DNA of 64,000 nucleotides, taken from contig RXJQ01000025.1 in NCBI GenBank assembly GCA_003963115.1, forward strand, positions 124,001 to 188,000. Reading direction: 5' to 3'. The notes beneath the pieces are model-generated. The model was given only the letters and a program-made list of their open reading frames with translations, was not told the DNA's origin and did no database searches. Below are positions 24,661 through 31,519 of the stretch, piece by piece. Position numbers and translations under genes: made by a program. This stretch comes from Burkholderiales bacterium. Lineage in GTDB: Bacteria; Pseudomonadota; Gammaproteobacteria; Burkholderiales; Burkholderiaceae_C. The first letter of the stretch is position 1; each line of letters opens with the position of its first letter.

Positions 24661-25737
24661 GTGAAGCAGTACATTCAGGATCTTGTCAAAGCCTTGCTCG
24701 GGCGCGGCAGCACCACGGGTGTCTTCCTGGGCCTGCTGACCGTGGCGACGCTGATCGCCGGTGTGGCCCACCTGGCCTTCATCTTCCTGTTCGGCTCGGC
24801 CGGCGTGAACTGGATGGCGCGCGCCAATGTGGCCAGCGTGCTGATCTACGTGCTGTCTGCCTGGCTGATCTACCACGGGCGGCACTTCGTCGCCATGGGC
24901 CTGATCGTCGGGGAGATCCTGCTGCACGGCCTCCTGGCCGTGGTGGTGATAGGTTGGGACAGCGGCTTTCACTACTACATCGTCCTGGTCGTGCCGGTGG
25001 TCATCCTGAGCAATCTGCACACGACCTGGTTCAAGCTGCTGGCGGCCACGACCGTGGCCATGTTCTACATGGTGCTGGACTTTCTGTTCCGTGGCGTACA
25101 GCCCGTGCAGACGCTGGCGCCGGCCATGCTGCAGGGCCTGCATTACTTCAACCTGGCCAGCTCACTGCTGATGCTGGCCGTGCTGGCGTTTGCCTACTAC
25201 CGCCTGGTGGCCAATGCCGAAGCGAGCCTGCGTGACCAGGCCTGCACCGACCCGCTGACCCAGTTGCGCAACCGCCGCTTCGCGCTGGAAGTGGCGCAGC
25301 ATGAGGCGGCTGTCTTCGAGCGTGGTGGGCGGCCTCTTGCACTGGTGCTGGGCGACGTCGACCACTTCAAGCGCATCAACGACAGCCACGGCCACGAGAC
25401 TGGCGACAACGCACTCAAGGCCGTGGCCCAGGCCCTGCGCGAGGGCGTGCGCGAAATCGACCACGTGGCCCGCTGGGGCGGCGAGGAGTTCCTGGTGCTG
25501 TTGCCCTCCACCGACGAAGGCGAGGCCATGCGGGTGGCAGGGCGCCTGCGCGAGGCCGTCGAGCAATTGCGCCTGCGGCACAGTGAGCAGGCTGTTCCCC
25601 TGAGCATCACCCTGGGCGTGAGCCTGATGCAGGCCGGCGAAACCGTGACGCAAGCCCTGGCCCGTGCCGATCAGGCGCTCTACAAAGGCAAACTGGCTGG
25701 TCGCAACCGCGTTGTTCTGGCTGGACAAGCGTCCTAG
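24661..25737 (+). CDS. membrane diguanylate cyclase (GGDEF)
   Basis: A 358-residue protein with about six N-terminal membrane segments (residues about 18-185) and a C-terminal GGDEF domain (about 195-355). The active site reads GGEEF and is preceded by REID five residues upstream, the product-inhibition site. GDVDHFKRINDSHGH is the substrate/metal region. It should make c-di-GMP in response to a signal sensed in or near the membrane. The start is a GTG with no visible Shine-Dalgarno sequence, just behind a hairpin, so expression may be low. It follows mltA by 60 bp; a shared transcript is possible. Confidence 0.9.
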   Translation: MKQYIQDLVKALLGRGSTTGVFLGLLTVATLIAGVAHLAFIFLFGSAGVNWMARANVASVLIYVLSAWLIYHGRHFVAMGLIVGEILLHGLLAVVVIGWDSGFHYYIVLVVPVVILSNLHTTWFKLLAATTVAMFYMVLDFLFRGVQPVQTLAPAMLQGLHYFNLASSLLMLAVLAFAYYRLVANAEASLRDQACTDPLTQLRNRRFALEVAQHEAAVFERGGRPLALVLGDVDHFKRINDSHGHETGDNALKAVAQALREGVREIDHVARWGGEEFLVLLPSTDEGEAMRVAGRLREAVEQLRLRHSEQAVPLSITLGVSLMQAGETVTQALARADQALYKGKLAGRNRVVLAGQAS

Positions 25738-25749
25738 ACGATTTATACT
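25722..25749 (+). promoter_or_regulatory. sigma70-type promoter of ahcY operon
   Basis: TGGACA (25722-25727) and TATACT (25744-25749) with a 16-bp spacer. Start of transcription would fall near 25756, exactly at the first base pair of the riboswitch below. The -35 box lies inside the end of the upstream GGDEF gene. Confidence 0.7.
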
Positions 25750-25756
25750 GCGCATG

Positions 25757-25840
25757 CTTTCGAGGAGCGTTGCAAGGCCGCCCTGTTTCATCAGGCAGCG
25801 CCCCAGGCTCGAAAGACCCGTTATTTGCAACCGCGCTCAC
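25757..25840 (+). promoter_or_regulatory. S-adenosylhomocysteine (SAH) riboswitch
   Basis: Leader RNA element upstream of ahcY. The outer stem is perfect: CTTTCGAG (25757-25764) with CTCGAAAG (25808-25815). After the first strand come GAGCG and TTGCAA. An internal hairpin spans about 25777-25799, followed by CCAGG before the closing strand. Downstream CGCTC (25834-25838) can pair with GAGCG (25765-25769) to give the expected pseudoknot. These conserved blocks and the position before ahcY match the SAH riboswitch class of beta- and gammaproteobacteria, which turns expression on when SAH accumulates. The remaining leader to the ATG at 25923 includes an AGGAG ribosome site. Confidence 0.88.
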
Positions 25841-25922
25841 CCGCATGTGTCCCGCTGGGTGAGTTGTATCTGTCACGTTCCCCCCGGCAGCGCAGGCGGC
25901 TTCTTTTCTTAGGAGCTGAGTC

Positions 25923-27371
25923 ATGACCGCTGTTACCAAGTCCCTGATCACCGATCACAAAGGCGTCGAGTGCATCGTCGCCGACATGTCCCTGGCCGCC
26001 TGGGGCCGCAAGGAAATCAAGATCGCCGAGAGCGAGATGCCCGCGTTGATGGCCATCCGCAAGGAATACGCCGCCAGCCAGCCCCTCAAGGGCGCGCGCA
26101 TCACCGGCTCCCTGCACATGACCATCCAGACTGCCGTGCTGGTCGAGACCCTGCAAGCCCTGGGCGCCACCGTGCGCTGGGCCTCCTGCAACATCTTCTC
26201 GACGCAAGACCACGCCGCCGCTGCCCTGGTCGATGCCGGCACGCCCGTGTTCGCCTACAAGGGCGAGTCGCTGGAGGACTACTGGGACTACACCCACCGC
26301 ATCTTCGACTTCGGCGCCAAGGGCACCGAGGGCGAAGGCCCCAACATGATCCTGGACGACGGTGGTGATGCCACCTTGCTGATGCACCTGGGCAAGCGCG
26401 CCGAGAAGGATGCCAGCGTCCTGAACAACCCTGCCAGCGAAGAAGAGCGCATCCTCTACGCCGCGATCAAGGCCAAGCTGGCCGTGGACAACACCTGGTA
26501 CAGCCGCAAGGCCGCCCAGATCATCGGTGTGACCGAAGAGACGACCACCGGCGTGCACCGCCTCAACGAGATGAGCGCCAAGGGCCTGCTGCTGTTCCGT
26601 GCCATCAACGTCAACGATTCGGTGACCAAGTCCAAGTTCGACAACCTCTATGGCTGCCGTGAATCGCTGGTTGACGGCATCAAGCGCGCCACCGACGTGA
26701 TGGTCGCGGGCAAGGTCGCCGTGGTCGCTGGCTATGGCGATGTGGGCAAGGGCTCGGCCCAGGCCCTGCGCGCCCTGAGCGCCCAGGTGTGGGTCACCGA
26801 GATCGACCCCATCAACGCCCTACAGGCCGCCATGGAAGGCTACCGCGTCGTAACCATGGACTGGGCCGCCGACAAGGCCGACATCTTCGTGACCACCACC
26901 GGCAACCGCGACGTGATCACCTATGAGCACATGGCTGCGATGAAGAACAACGCCATCGTCTGCAACATCGGCCACTTCGACAACGAGATCCAGGTGGCCA
27001 AGCTGGAGCAGAACTGCCAGTGGGAAGAGATCAAGCCGCAGGTCGACCACGTTATCTTCAAGGATGGCAAGCGCATCATCCTGCTGGCCAAGGGCCGCCT
27101 GGTGAACCTGGGCTGCGGCACGGGCCACCCCAGCTATGTGATGTCGTCGAGCTTTGCCAACCAGACCCTGGCGCAGATCGAGCTGTTTGCCCACAGGGAC
27201 GCCTACGACATCGGCAAGGTCTATGTGCTGCCCAAGCACCTCGACGAGCGTGTGGCCCGACTGCAGCTGACGACGCTCAATGCCGAACTGACCACGTTGA
27301 CGGAAGAGCAGGCCGCGTACATCGGTGTGCCGGTTCAAGGCCCCTACAAGCCCGACACATATAGGTATTGA
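25923..27371 (+). CDS. ahcY: adenosylhomocysteinase
   Basis: Cytoplasmic enzyme that hydrolyses S-adenosylhomocysteine to homocysteine and adenosine, removing the inhibitor of methyltransferases. The 482-residue protein has a substrate domain beginning [13 protein letters not shown], the NAD-binding motif [12 protein letters not shown] and the conserved end YKPDTYRY needed at the subunit interface. The length fits the bacterial form with the usual insertion (about 40 residues longer than the shortest forms). An AGGAG site lies 9 bp before the ATG. It is controlled by the SAH riboswitch and followed by tlyA and metF, a recurrent betaproteobacterial order. Confidence 0.98.
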   Translation: MTAVTKSLITDHKGVECIVADMSLAAWGRKEIKIAESEMPALMAIRKEYAASQPLKGARITGSLHMTIQTAVLVETLQALGATVRWASCNIFSTQDHAAAALVDAGTPVFAYKGESLEDYWDYTHRIFDFGAKGTEGEGPNMILDDGGDATLLMHLGKRAEKDASVLNNPASEEERILYAAIKAKLAVDNTWYSRKAAQIIGVTEETTTGVHRLNEMSAKGLLLFRAINVNDSVTKSKFDNLYGCRESLVDGIKRATDVMVAGKVAVVAGYGDVGKGSAQALRALSAQVWVTEIDPINALQAAMEGYRVVTMDWAADKADIFVTTTGNRDVITYEHMAAMKNNAIVCNIGHFDNEIQVAKLEQNCQWEEIKPQVDHVIFKDGKRIILLAKGRLVNLGCGTGHPSYVMSSSFANQTLAQIELFAHRDAYDIGKVYVLPKHLDERVARLQLTTLNAELTTLTEEQAAYIGVPVQGPYKPDTYRY

Positions 27372-27381
27372 CCACCCCCTA

Positions 27382-27447
27382 CGGCCTTCGGCCGCCCCCT
27401 TCGAGGGGGCACCGCCAGTGGACCGGCGAAGCCGGATCCACGGCGGT
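27382..27447. repeat. multi-hairpin intergenic repeat-like element
   Basis: The 155-bp gap between ahcY and tlyA holds three successive hairpins: CGGCC-TTC-GGCCG (27382-27394), GCCCCCT-TCG-AGGGGGC (27394-27410), and a long imperfect palindrome 27411-27447 with arms ACCGCC/GGCGGT, GTGGA/TCCAC and CCGGC/GCCGG around a GAA loop. This looks like a REP-type intergenic element. It could also act as a transcript-stabilising or terminating structure after ahcY. The remainder to 27526 holds nothing I recognise. Confidence 0.6.
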
Positions 27448-27526
27448 CGCTGGATTTGTCGCGCACCTTCGGTGGCGCTCCATTTTGTGGCGTGCCCAAT
27501 GTGCCCAATGCCTTGATGCTTGTTGA

Positions 27527-28330
27527 ATGAACATCCTTCTTTCCCGCGCTGATCAGTTGATCCTCGAACGCGGCCTGGCGCCCACGCGCTCGGCGGCGCA
27601 GCGGCTCATCGAGCAAGGCGGCGTGCAGTGGAGCAGTCCCAACAGCCCTCACAGGGGCTGGGCCACCGTGCGCAAGGCAGGCGAAACGCTGCCCATCGAC
27701 TGCGTGTTCCAGATCCTGGACGATGCCGAAACCCGCTGGGTCTCGCGCGCCGGCCTCAAGCTTGAAGGTGCGCTGGCGCACTGCAAGGCCAAGAAGCCGC
27801 AGGTGACCTTGAAGGCCAAGTTCTGTCTGGACGTGGGCCAAAGCACGGGCGGCTTCACCGAGGTGCTGCTGTCGCAAGGGGCCAAGCGCGTGGTGGGTGT
27901 GGACGTGGGCCATGCCCAGGTGCACGCCAGCATCCGCGAGCACCCGCAGGTCGTGGTGATCGAAGGTGTCAATGCGCGCAACCTCAGCGAAGACGACCTG
28001 GGCGATGCCCTGCCCAAGGCCGGTTTCGCGCTGATCGTGGGCGACCTGTCCTTCATCTCCCTGACCCTGGTGCTGCCCGCCCTCGTGCCTTTGCTGGCCG
28101 ACAAGGGCGAGCTGCTCATGCTGGTCAAGCCACAGTTCGAGCTGCAACCCGGCCAGATCGGCAAAGGCGGCCTGGTCAAAGACCCGGCCAGCTATGCCGA
28201 GGTCGAGGCTCGCATTCGCCATTGCTGCGCAGATCTCGGCCTGGAGGTGCGCGACTACTTCGACAGCCCCATCGCCGGTGGCGACGGCAACCGTGAATTC
28301 TTCGTCCGGGCGCGCAAAGCCGCCGCCTGA
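27527..28330 (+). CDS. tlyA: TlyA-family rRNA 2'-O-methyltransferase
   Basis: A 267-residue protein with an N-terminal S4 RNA-binding domain (about 1-65: RADQLILERGLAPTRSAAQR) and an FtsJ-like SAM-dependent methyltransferase domain. The SAM site is CLDVGQSTGGFTEVLL, with GVDVGHAQVH and LSFISLTLVLPAL downstream. In mycobacteria TlyA methylates 16S and 23S rRNA and has been annotated as haemolysin A; rRNA methylation is the likely role here. As a SAM-using enzyme it fits beside ahcY. The ATG at 27527 gives the normal S4 N-terminus. Confidence 0.92.
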   Translation: MNILLSRADQLILERGLAPTRSAAQRLIEQGGVQWSSPNSPHRGWATVRKAGETLPIDCVFQILDDAETRWVSRAGLKLEGALAHCKAKKPQVTLKAKFCLDVGQSTGGFTEVLLSQGAKRVVGVDVGHAQVHASIREHPQVVVIEGVNARNLSEDDLGDALPKAGFALIVGDLSFISLTLVLPALVPLLADKGELLMLVKPQFELQPGQIGKGGLVKDPASYAEVEARIRHCCADLGLEVRDYFDSPIAGGDGNREFFVRARKAAA

Positions 28331-28357
28331 GCAGACGACGCACAGAAAGCTTCTCAT

Positions 28358-29197
28358 ATGACGACCGCTCCGCGCCTGCCCATCAGTCTGGAGTTCTTCC
28401 CCCCCAAAACCCCCGAGGGCGTGGACAAGCTGGCCGCCGTGCGCCAGCAGCTCTACCCGCTGGGGCCCGAGTACTGCTCGGTGACCTATGGCGCGGGTGG
28501 CTCCACGCAAGACGGCACCATCCAGACCGTGCGCGCCATCCTCAGCGAAGGCTTTGACGCGGCGCCCCATTTCTCCTGCATCGGCGCCAGCAAGGCCTCG
28601 GTGCGCGAGCAGCTCGCCCAGTTCAAGGCTGACGGCATCAAGCGCCTGGTGGCCCTGCGCGGCGATCTGCCCAGCGGCTACGGCGGTTTTGGCGAGTTCC
28701 GCTACGCCAGCGAACTCGTGGCCTTCATCCGCGAGGAAACCGGCCCGCACTTCCACATCGAGGTGGGTGCCTATCCCGAGATGCACCCGCAGGCACGCAA
28801 TCCGCAGGCCGACCTGCAGGCCTATGTGGCCAAGGTCAAGGCTGGTGCCGATGTGGCCTTGACGCAGTACTTCTTCAACGCGGACGCCTATTTCCGTTTT
28901 GTCGAAGACGCGACCAAGGCGGGCGCCGCCATCCCGGTGATCCCTGGGATCATGCCCATCACCAACTCGACGCAGCTGATGCGCTTCTCGGACGCCTGTG
29001 GCGCCGAGATCCCGCGCTGGATCCGCACGCGCCTGGAAGGCTATGGCGATGACAAGGCCTCCATCCAGGCTTTCGGGCTGGACGTGGTCTCGGCCTTGTG
29101 CGAGCGCCTGCGTGAGGGCGGCGTACCTGGCCTGCACTTCTACACGATGAACCAGTCGGGTGCCGTGCTGGCCATCTGCCAGCGCCTGGGCTTGTGA
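28358..29197 (+). CDS. metF: methylenetetrahydrofolate reductase
   Basis: A 279-residue flavoprotein that reduces 5,10-methylene-THF to 5-methyl-THF, the methyl donor for methionine synthesis. The conserved SLEFFPPKTPEG opening carries the catalytic Glu. Also present are SVTYGAGGST, ALRGDLP, GAYPEMHP (FAD/folate region) and TQYFFNADAYFRF. It is a short bacterial type without a regulatory domain. It lies 27 bp after tlyA in the SAH-controlled group, so homocysteine released by AhcY and methyl groups from MetF feed the same cycle. Confidence 0.97.
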   Translation: MTTAPRLPISLEFFPPKTPEGVDKLAAVRQQLYPLGPEYCSVTYGAGGSTQDGTIQTVRAILSEGFDAAPHFSCIGASKASVREQLAQFKADGIKRLVALRGDLPSGYGGFGEFRYASELVAFIREETGPHFHIEVGAYPEMHPQARNPQADLQAYVAKVKAGADVALTQYFFNADAYFRFVEDATKAGAAIPVIPGIMPITNSTQLMRFSDACGAEIPRWIRTRLEGYGDDKASIQAFGLDVVSALCERLREGGVPGLHFYTMNQSGAVLAICQRLGL

Positions 29198-29396
29198 GGC
29201 ACGCGCTGTTGCCTGGCCGCATCGCGGACTTCTGATCTGGCGCAAACCCGGCCAGCTTTGGCACCGGGCGCTTGCCGCCGGCCTTGGCCGAGTTGATGCA
29301 GCACAAGTTTGGGCCAGGGTGATCTTGCTGGAATGGTTGCATGGAGGCCGTTTTGACGTGGCCTCTGCAACCTAGCCACAAGAAGGATCACCCATC

Positions 29397-30020
29397 ATGA
29401 ACGCCCTTTCCCTTCGCGCCCGCCTGATTGCCCTGGCCGCCTTGACTTGCGCGGTCGCTGTGCCGGCCCATGCCGGCGACTTCATGGTCCGCGCGCGTGC
29501 GCTCTACCTGGATCCGGCCAATGAAAGCACCGGCACGCTCGACGCGCTCGGCGGCGTCACGGTCAACAGCAAGTACATCTGGGAAGTGGATGCGTCCTAT
29601 TTCGTCACGCCCAATGTGGCCTTCGAGTTGATCGCCACCACGCCGCAAAAGCAGACCGTCTCGCTCAACGGCAGCAAGATCGGCACCCTGCGCCACCTGC
29701 CCCCGACCCTGACTGTGCAGTACCACTTCGCACCCAGCAACCCGACAGTGCGTCCATATATCGGTGCTGGGATCAACTACACGCACTTCTCGGGTGTCAA
29801 CCTGAGCCTGGGCGGCACGCCGCTGGAGATTGATCGCAACAGCTGGGGCACGGCCGTCCAGTTCGGCGCGGACTTCCCGATCAACAACAATCTGTACTTC
29901 AACGTTGACTTCAAGAAGATCGACATCCGCACCGACGTGACCCACCCCACGCTGGGCAATGTGGGCACCGTCAAGATCGACCCCGTTCTGTTCGGCATCG
30001 GGATTGGCTACCGCTTCTAA
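29397..30020 (+). CDS. ompW: OmpW-family outer membrane protein
   Basis: A 207-residue protein with a signal peptide cleaved near AHA-GDF. It then has alternating beta strands, the OmpW signature DFMVRARALYL, PTLTVQYHFAP, VRPYIGAGINYTHFS and a terminal aromatic residue (GIGYRF) used by the Bam machinery. OmpW forms an eight-stranded barrel with a hydrophobic channel. An AAGGA site precedes the ATG. The 199-bp gap after metF contains a GAGGCC/GGCCTC inverted repeat (29344-29365), but no promoter I trust. Transcription ends at the strong terminator at 30036. Confidence 0.93.
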   Translation: MNALSLRARLIALAALTCAVAVPAHAGDFMVRARALYLDPANESTGTLDALGGVTVNSKYIWEVDASYFVTPNVAFELIATTPQKQTVSLNGSKIGTLRHLPPTLTVQYHFAPSNPTVRPYIGAGINYTHFSGVNLSLGGTPLEIDRNSWGTAVQFGADFPINNNLYFNVDFKKIDIRTDVTHPTLGNVGTVKIDPVLFGIGIGYRF

Positions 30021-30035
30021 GTGCGGCAACCAAAC

Positions 30036-30063
30036 AAAAGAGCTCCCCGCAGGGAGCTCTTTT
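30036..30063. terminator. bidirectional intrinsic terminator
   Basis: A perfect 12-bp stem, AAAAGAGCTCCC and GGGAGCTCTTTT, around a CGCA loop, with A and T runs at the two ends. It sits between the convergent ompW and PEP-CTERM genes and can serve both. Confidence 0.9.
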
Positions 30064-30088
30064 TCATTGGCTTGATCGACGTATCGAC

Positions 30089-30775
30089 TCAGGCGGCCAT
30101 CTTGCGGCGAGCCGTCAGGGCGATGCCGACCAGGCCCAGACCCATCAGGGCGTAGGTGCCGGGCTCGGGAACGGCCGGGGTCACGGTACCGATATTCACC
30201 GACTTCACGATGCTGGCCACGAATGCCATACTGGTGGGGTCGACGCCGTTGTTGGTCAGGAAGGTCTGGAAAGCGTCAGACAGCACGAAGTTGCTTGCAG
30301 ACAGGTTCAGGGTGCGGGTGCTGGCCGAAGTGCTGACGTTGCCCAGTGCACTGCCACCGAAGTCACCGGCAACCGTCGTGGCTGTCAACAGGGACTGGTT
30401 GGTCAGGTTCAGCAGCAAGCCGGCGCTGATGTCGCCAAACAGGCTGTTGGTGGACGCGTCATAGGAGAAATTGAGCAGCTTGACGGTGGACAGTCCCTTC
30501 TTGAGCGACAGGCCAGCGCCAGAGGCGAAGGTGATGTCAATCGGACCGGGGCTGGTCGCCAGCGACACCGCCGACACGGGGTCGGTCAGCACGCCGGTCG
30601 AGCTGTTGTAGGTTGCGGAACCCACGTTGGAAACGGTGTAGCCATTGGTGGTCAGGTAGCTGGTGTCCAGCGTGACCGAGGCGCTCGTTGCCGTGAAAGG
30701 CTGATTCGTTGCGGCGGATGCAGCGGTGGCAGCCACGGCCAGGAACGCCATACTGAACTGCTTGAAATACTTCAT
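30089..30775 (-). CDS. PEP-CTERM sorting-domain protein
   Basis: A 228-residue secreted protein rich in Ser, Thr, Asn and Gly. The signal peptide ends ASA-AT. The C-terminus is a classic PEP-CTERM tail: VPEPGTYALMGLGLVGIAL followed by the basic cluster ARRKMAA. Such tails are processed by exosortase (EpsH/XrtA), and the proteins usually belong to the exopolysaccharide matrix. No exosortase lies in the window. The start at 30775 (MKYFKQ) has an AAGGACG site; the longer frame to 30850 has none. The function of the body is unknown. Confidence 0.9.
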   Translation of the reverse strand: MKYFKQFSMAFLAVAATAASAATNQPFTATSASVTLDTSYLTTNGYTVSNVGSATYNSSTGVLTDPVSAVSLATSPGPIDITFASGAGLSLKKGLSTVKLLNFSYDASTNSLFGDISAGLLLNLTNQSLLTATTVAGDFGGSALGNVSTSASTRTLNLSASNFVLSDAFQTFLTNNGVDPTSMAFVASIVKSVNIGTVTPAVPEPGTYALMGLGLVGIALTARRKMAA

Positions 30776-30923
30776 GTTCACGTCCTTGTTTCGGTTGGTA
30801 TGTGGGGCACTGCTGATTAGCCCTCTTTTGAAGAGGCCCTTGTGGGCCATGGACGTGATGATGACGGCTATCCGGCGATTAACGCCTAGGGTTCCCTCTT
30901 GGTCCCCCCGAAACTGGGGGGCG
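30776..30923. other. intergenic region with three hairpins
   Basis: Upstream region of the PEP-CTERM gene and downstream of the cyclo-ligase gene, both on the minus strand. It holds CCTCTT-TTG-AAGAGG (30822-30836), GGCCC-TTGT-GGGCC just beside it (30835-30848), and CCCCCC-GAAACT-GGGGGG (30904-30921) directly after the cyclo-ligase stop. The last could terminate that gene, but it lacks a T-run. No further gene is seen. Confidence 0.5.
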
Positions 30924-31502
30924 TTAAGCGTCCCAGGTGTTGCTTTCTGTAAGGACGGCCATCAGCGGGATGTCGTGAGACTCGGGTTGAAGCAAGTTGG
31001 CGTCGATGCGCCCGGCGTCCCAGGCCACCCCGATGGCCGTGACCTCGGGATGCGCGGCCAGAAAGCGGTCGAAATAACCGCCGCCATAGCCCAGTCGCCA
31101 ACCCTCGGTGGTGAAGCCCACGCAAGGCACCAGCACCACGTCGGGCACGACGGGTTTGCCCGCTGAACTGGGGATGCCACATTCATCCCGCGTACCAGGC
31201 TCTTGGCCGTCCCATGCACGGAAATGCATCTGAGCCGGGCTTTTTTGGGCATGCGGCAGGGCGAGTTGGCAGGCGAATGCCGAACGCGCTGCCAAGGCCG
31301 CGTCCCTTGGGTTAAATTCGCCTTGCATAGGCCAGTACAACCCCAGGCAGTCGGGCTCCAGTTGAGCCAGTACGGCCATCACCCGTTCATGCAAGGCGGC
31401 TTGTGCCTGCGCGGCTTGCGGCGTGTCCATCCACGCCTTGCGGGCCGCCAGCAGGCGTTGTCGCCAGTCGGCGCGGGTGAGCGGCGGATTGTTCGAGGCC
31501 AT
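30924..31502 (-). CDS. fau: 5-formyltetrahydrofolate cyclo-ligase
   Basis: A 192-residue cytoplasmic enzyme (YgfA/MTHFS family) that converts 5-formyl-THF to 5,10-methenyl-THF with ATP, salvaging folate. Visible motifs are LGLYWPMQGEFNP, the nucleotide/metal region VLVPCVGFTTEGWRLGYGGGYFDRFL, and the N-terminal R-x5-R pattern (WRQRLLAARKAW). The length is normal. It diverges from slt with only 17 bp between start codons, so the two promoters must overlap the opposing coding sequences. In E. coli the homologue follows the 6S RNA gene; I see no 6S RNA here. Confidence 0.94.
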   Translation of the reverse strand: MASNNPPLTRADWRQRLLAARKAWMDTPQAAQAQAALHERVMAVLAQLEPDCLGLYWPMQGEFNPRDAALAARSAFACQLALPHAQKSPAQMHFRAWDGQEPGTRDECGIPSSAGKPVVPDVVLVPCVGFTTEGWRLGYGGGYFDRFLAAHPEVTAIGVAWDAGRIDANLLQPESHDIPLMAVLTESNTWDA

Positions 31503-31519
31503 AACAAAAGGTTACTCCA

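Noticed and set aside
27344-29245. 633-codon open frame antisense to tlyA and metF
   Set aside because: Both sense genes are strongly conserved enzymes; the antisense frame has no family resemblance.
30776-30923. 6S RNA gene near 5-formyl-THF cyclo-ligase
   Set aside because: The region is downstream, not upstream, of that gene, is under 150 bp, and shows isolated hairpins without the long bulged 6S rod.
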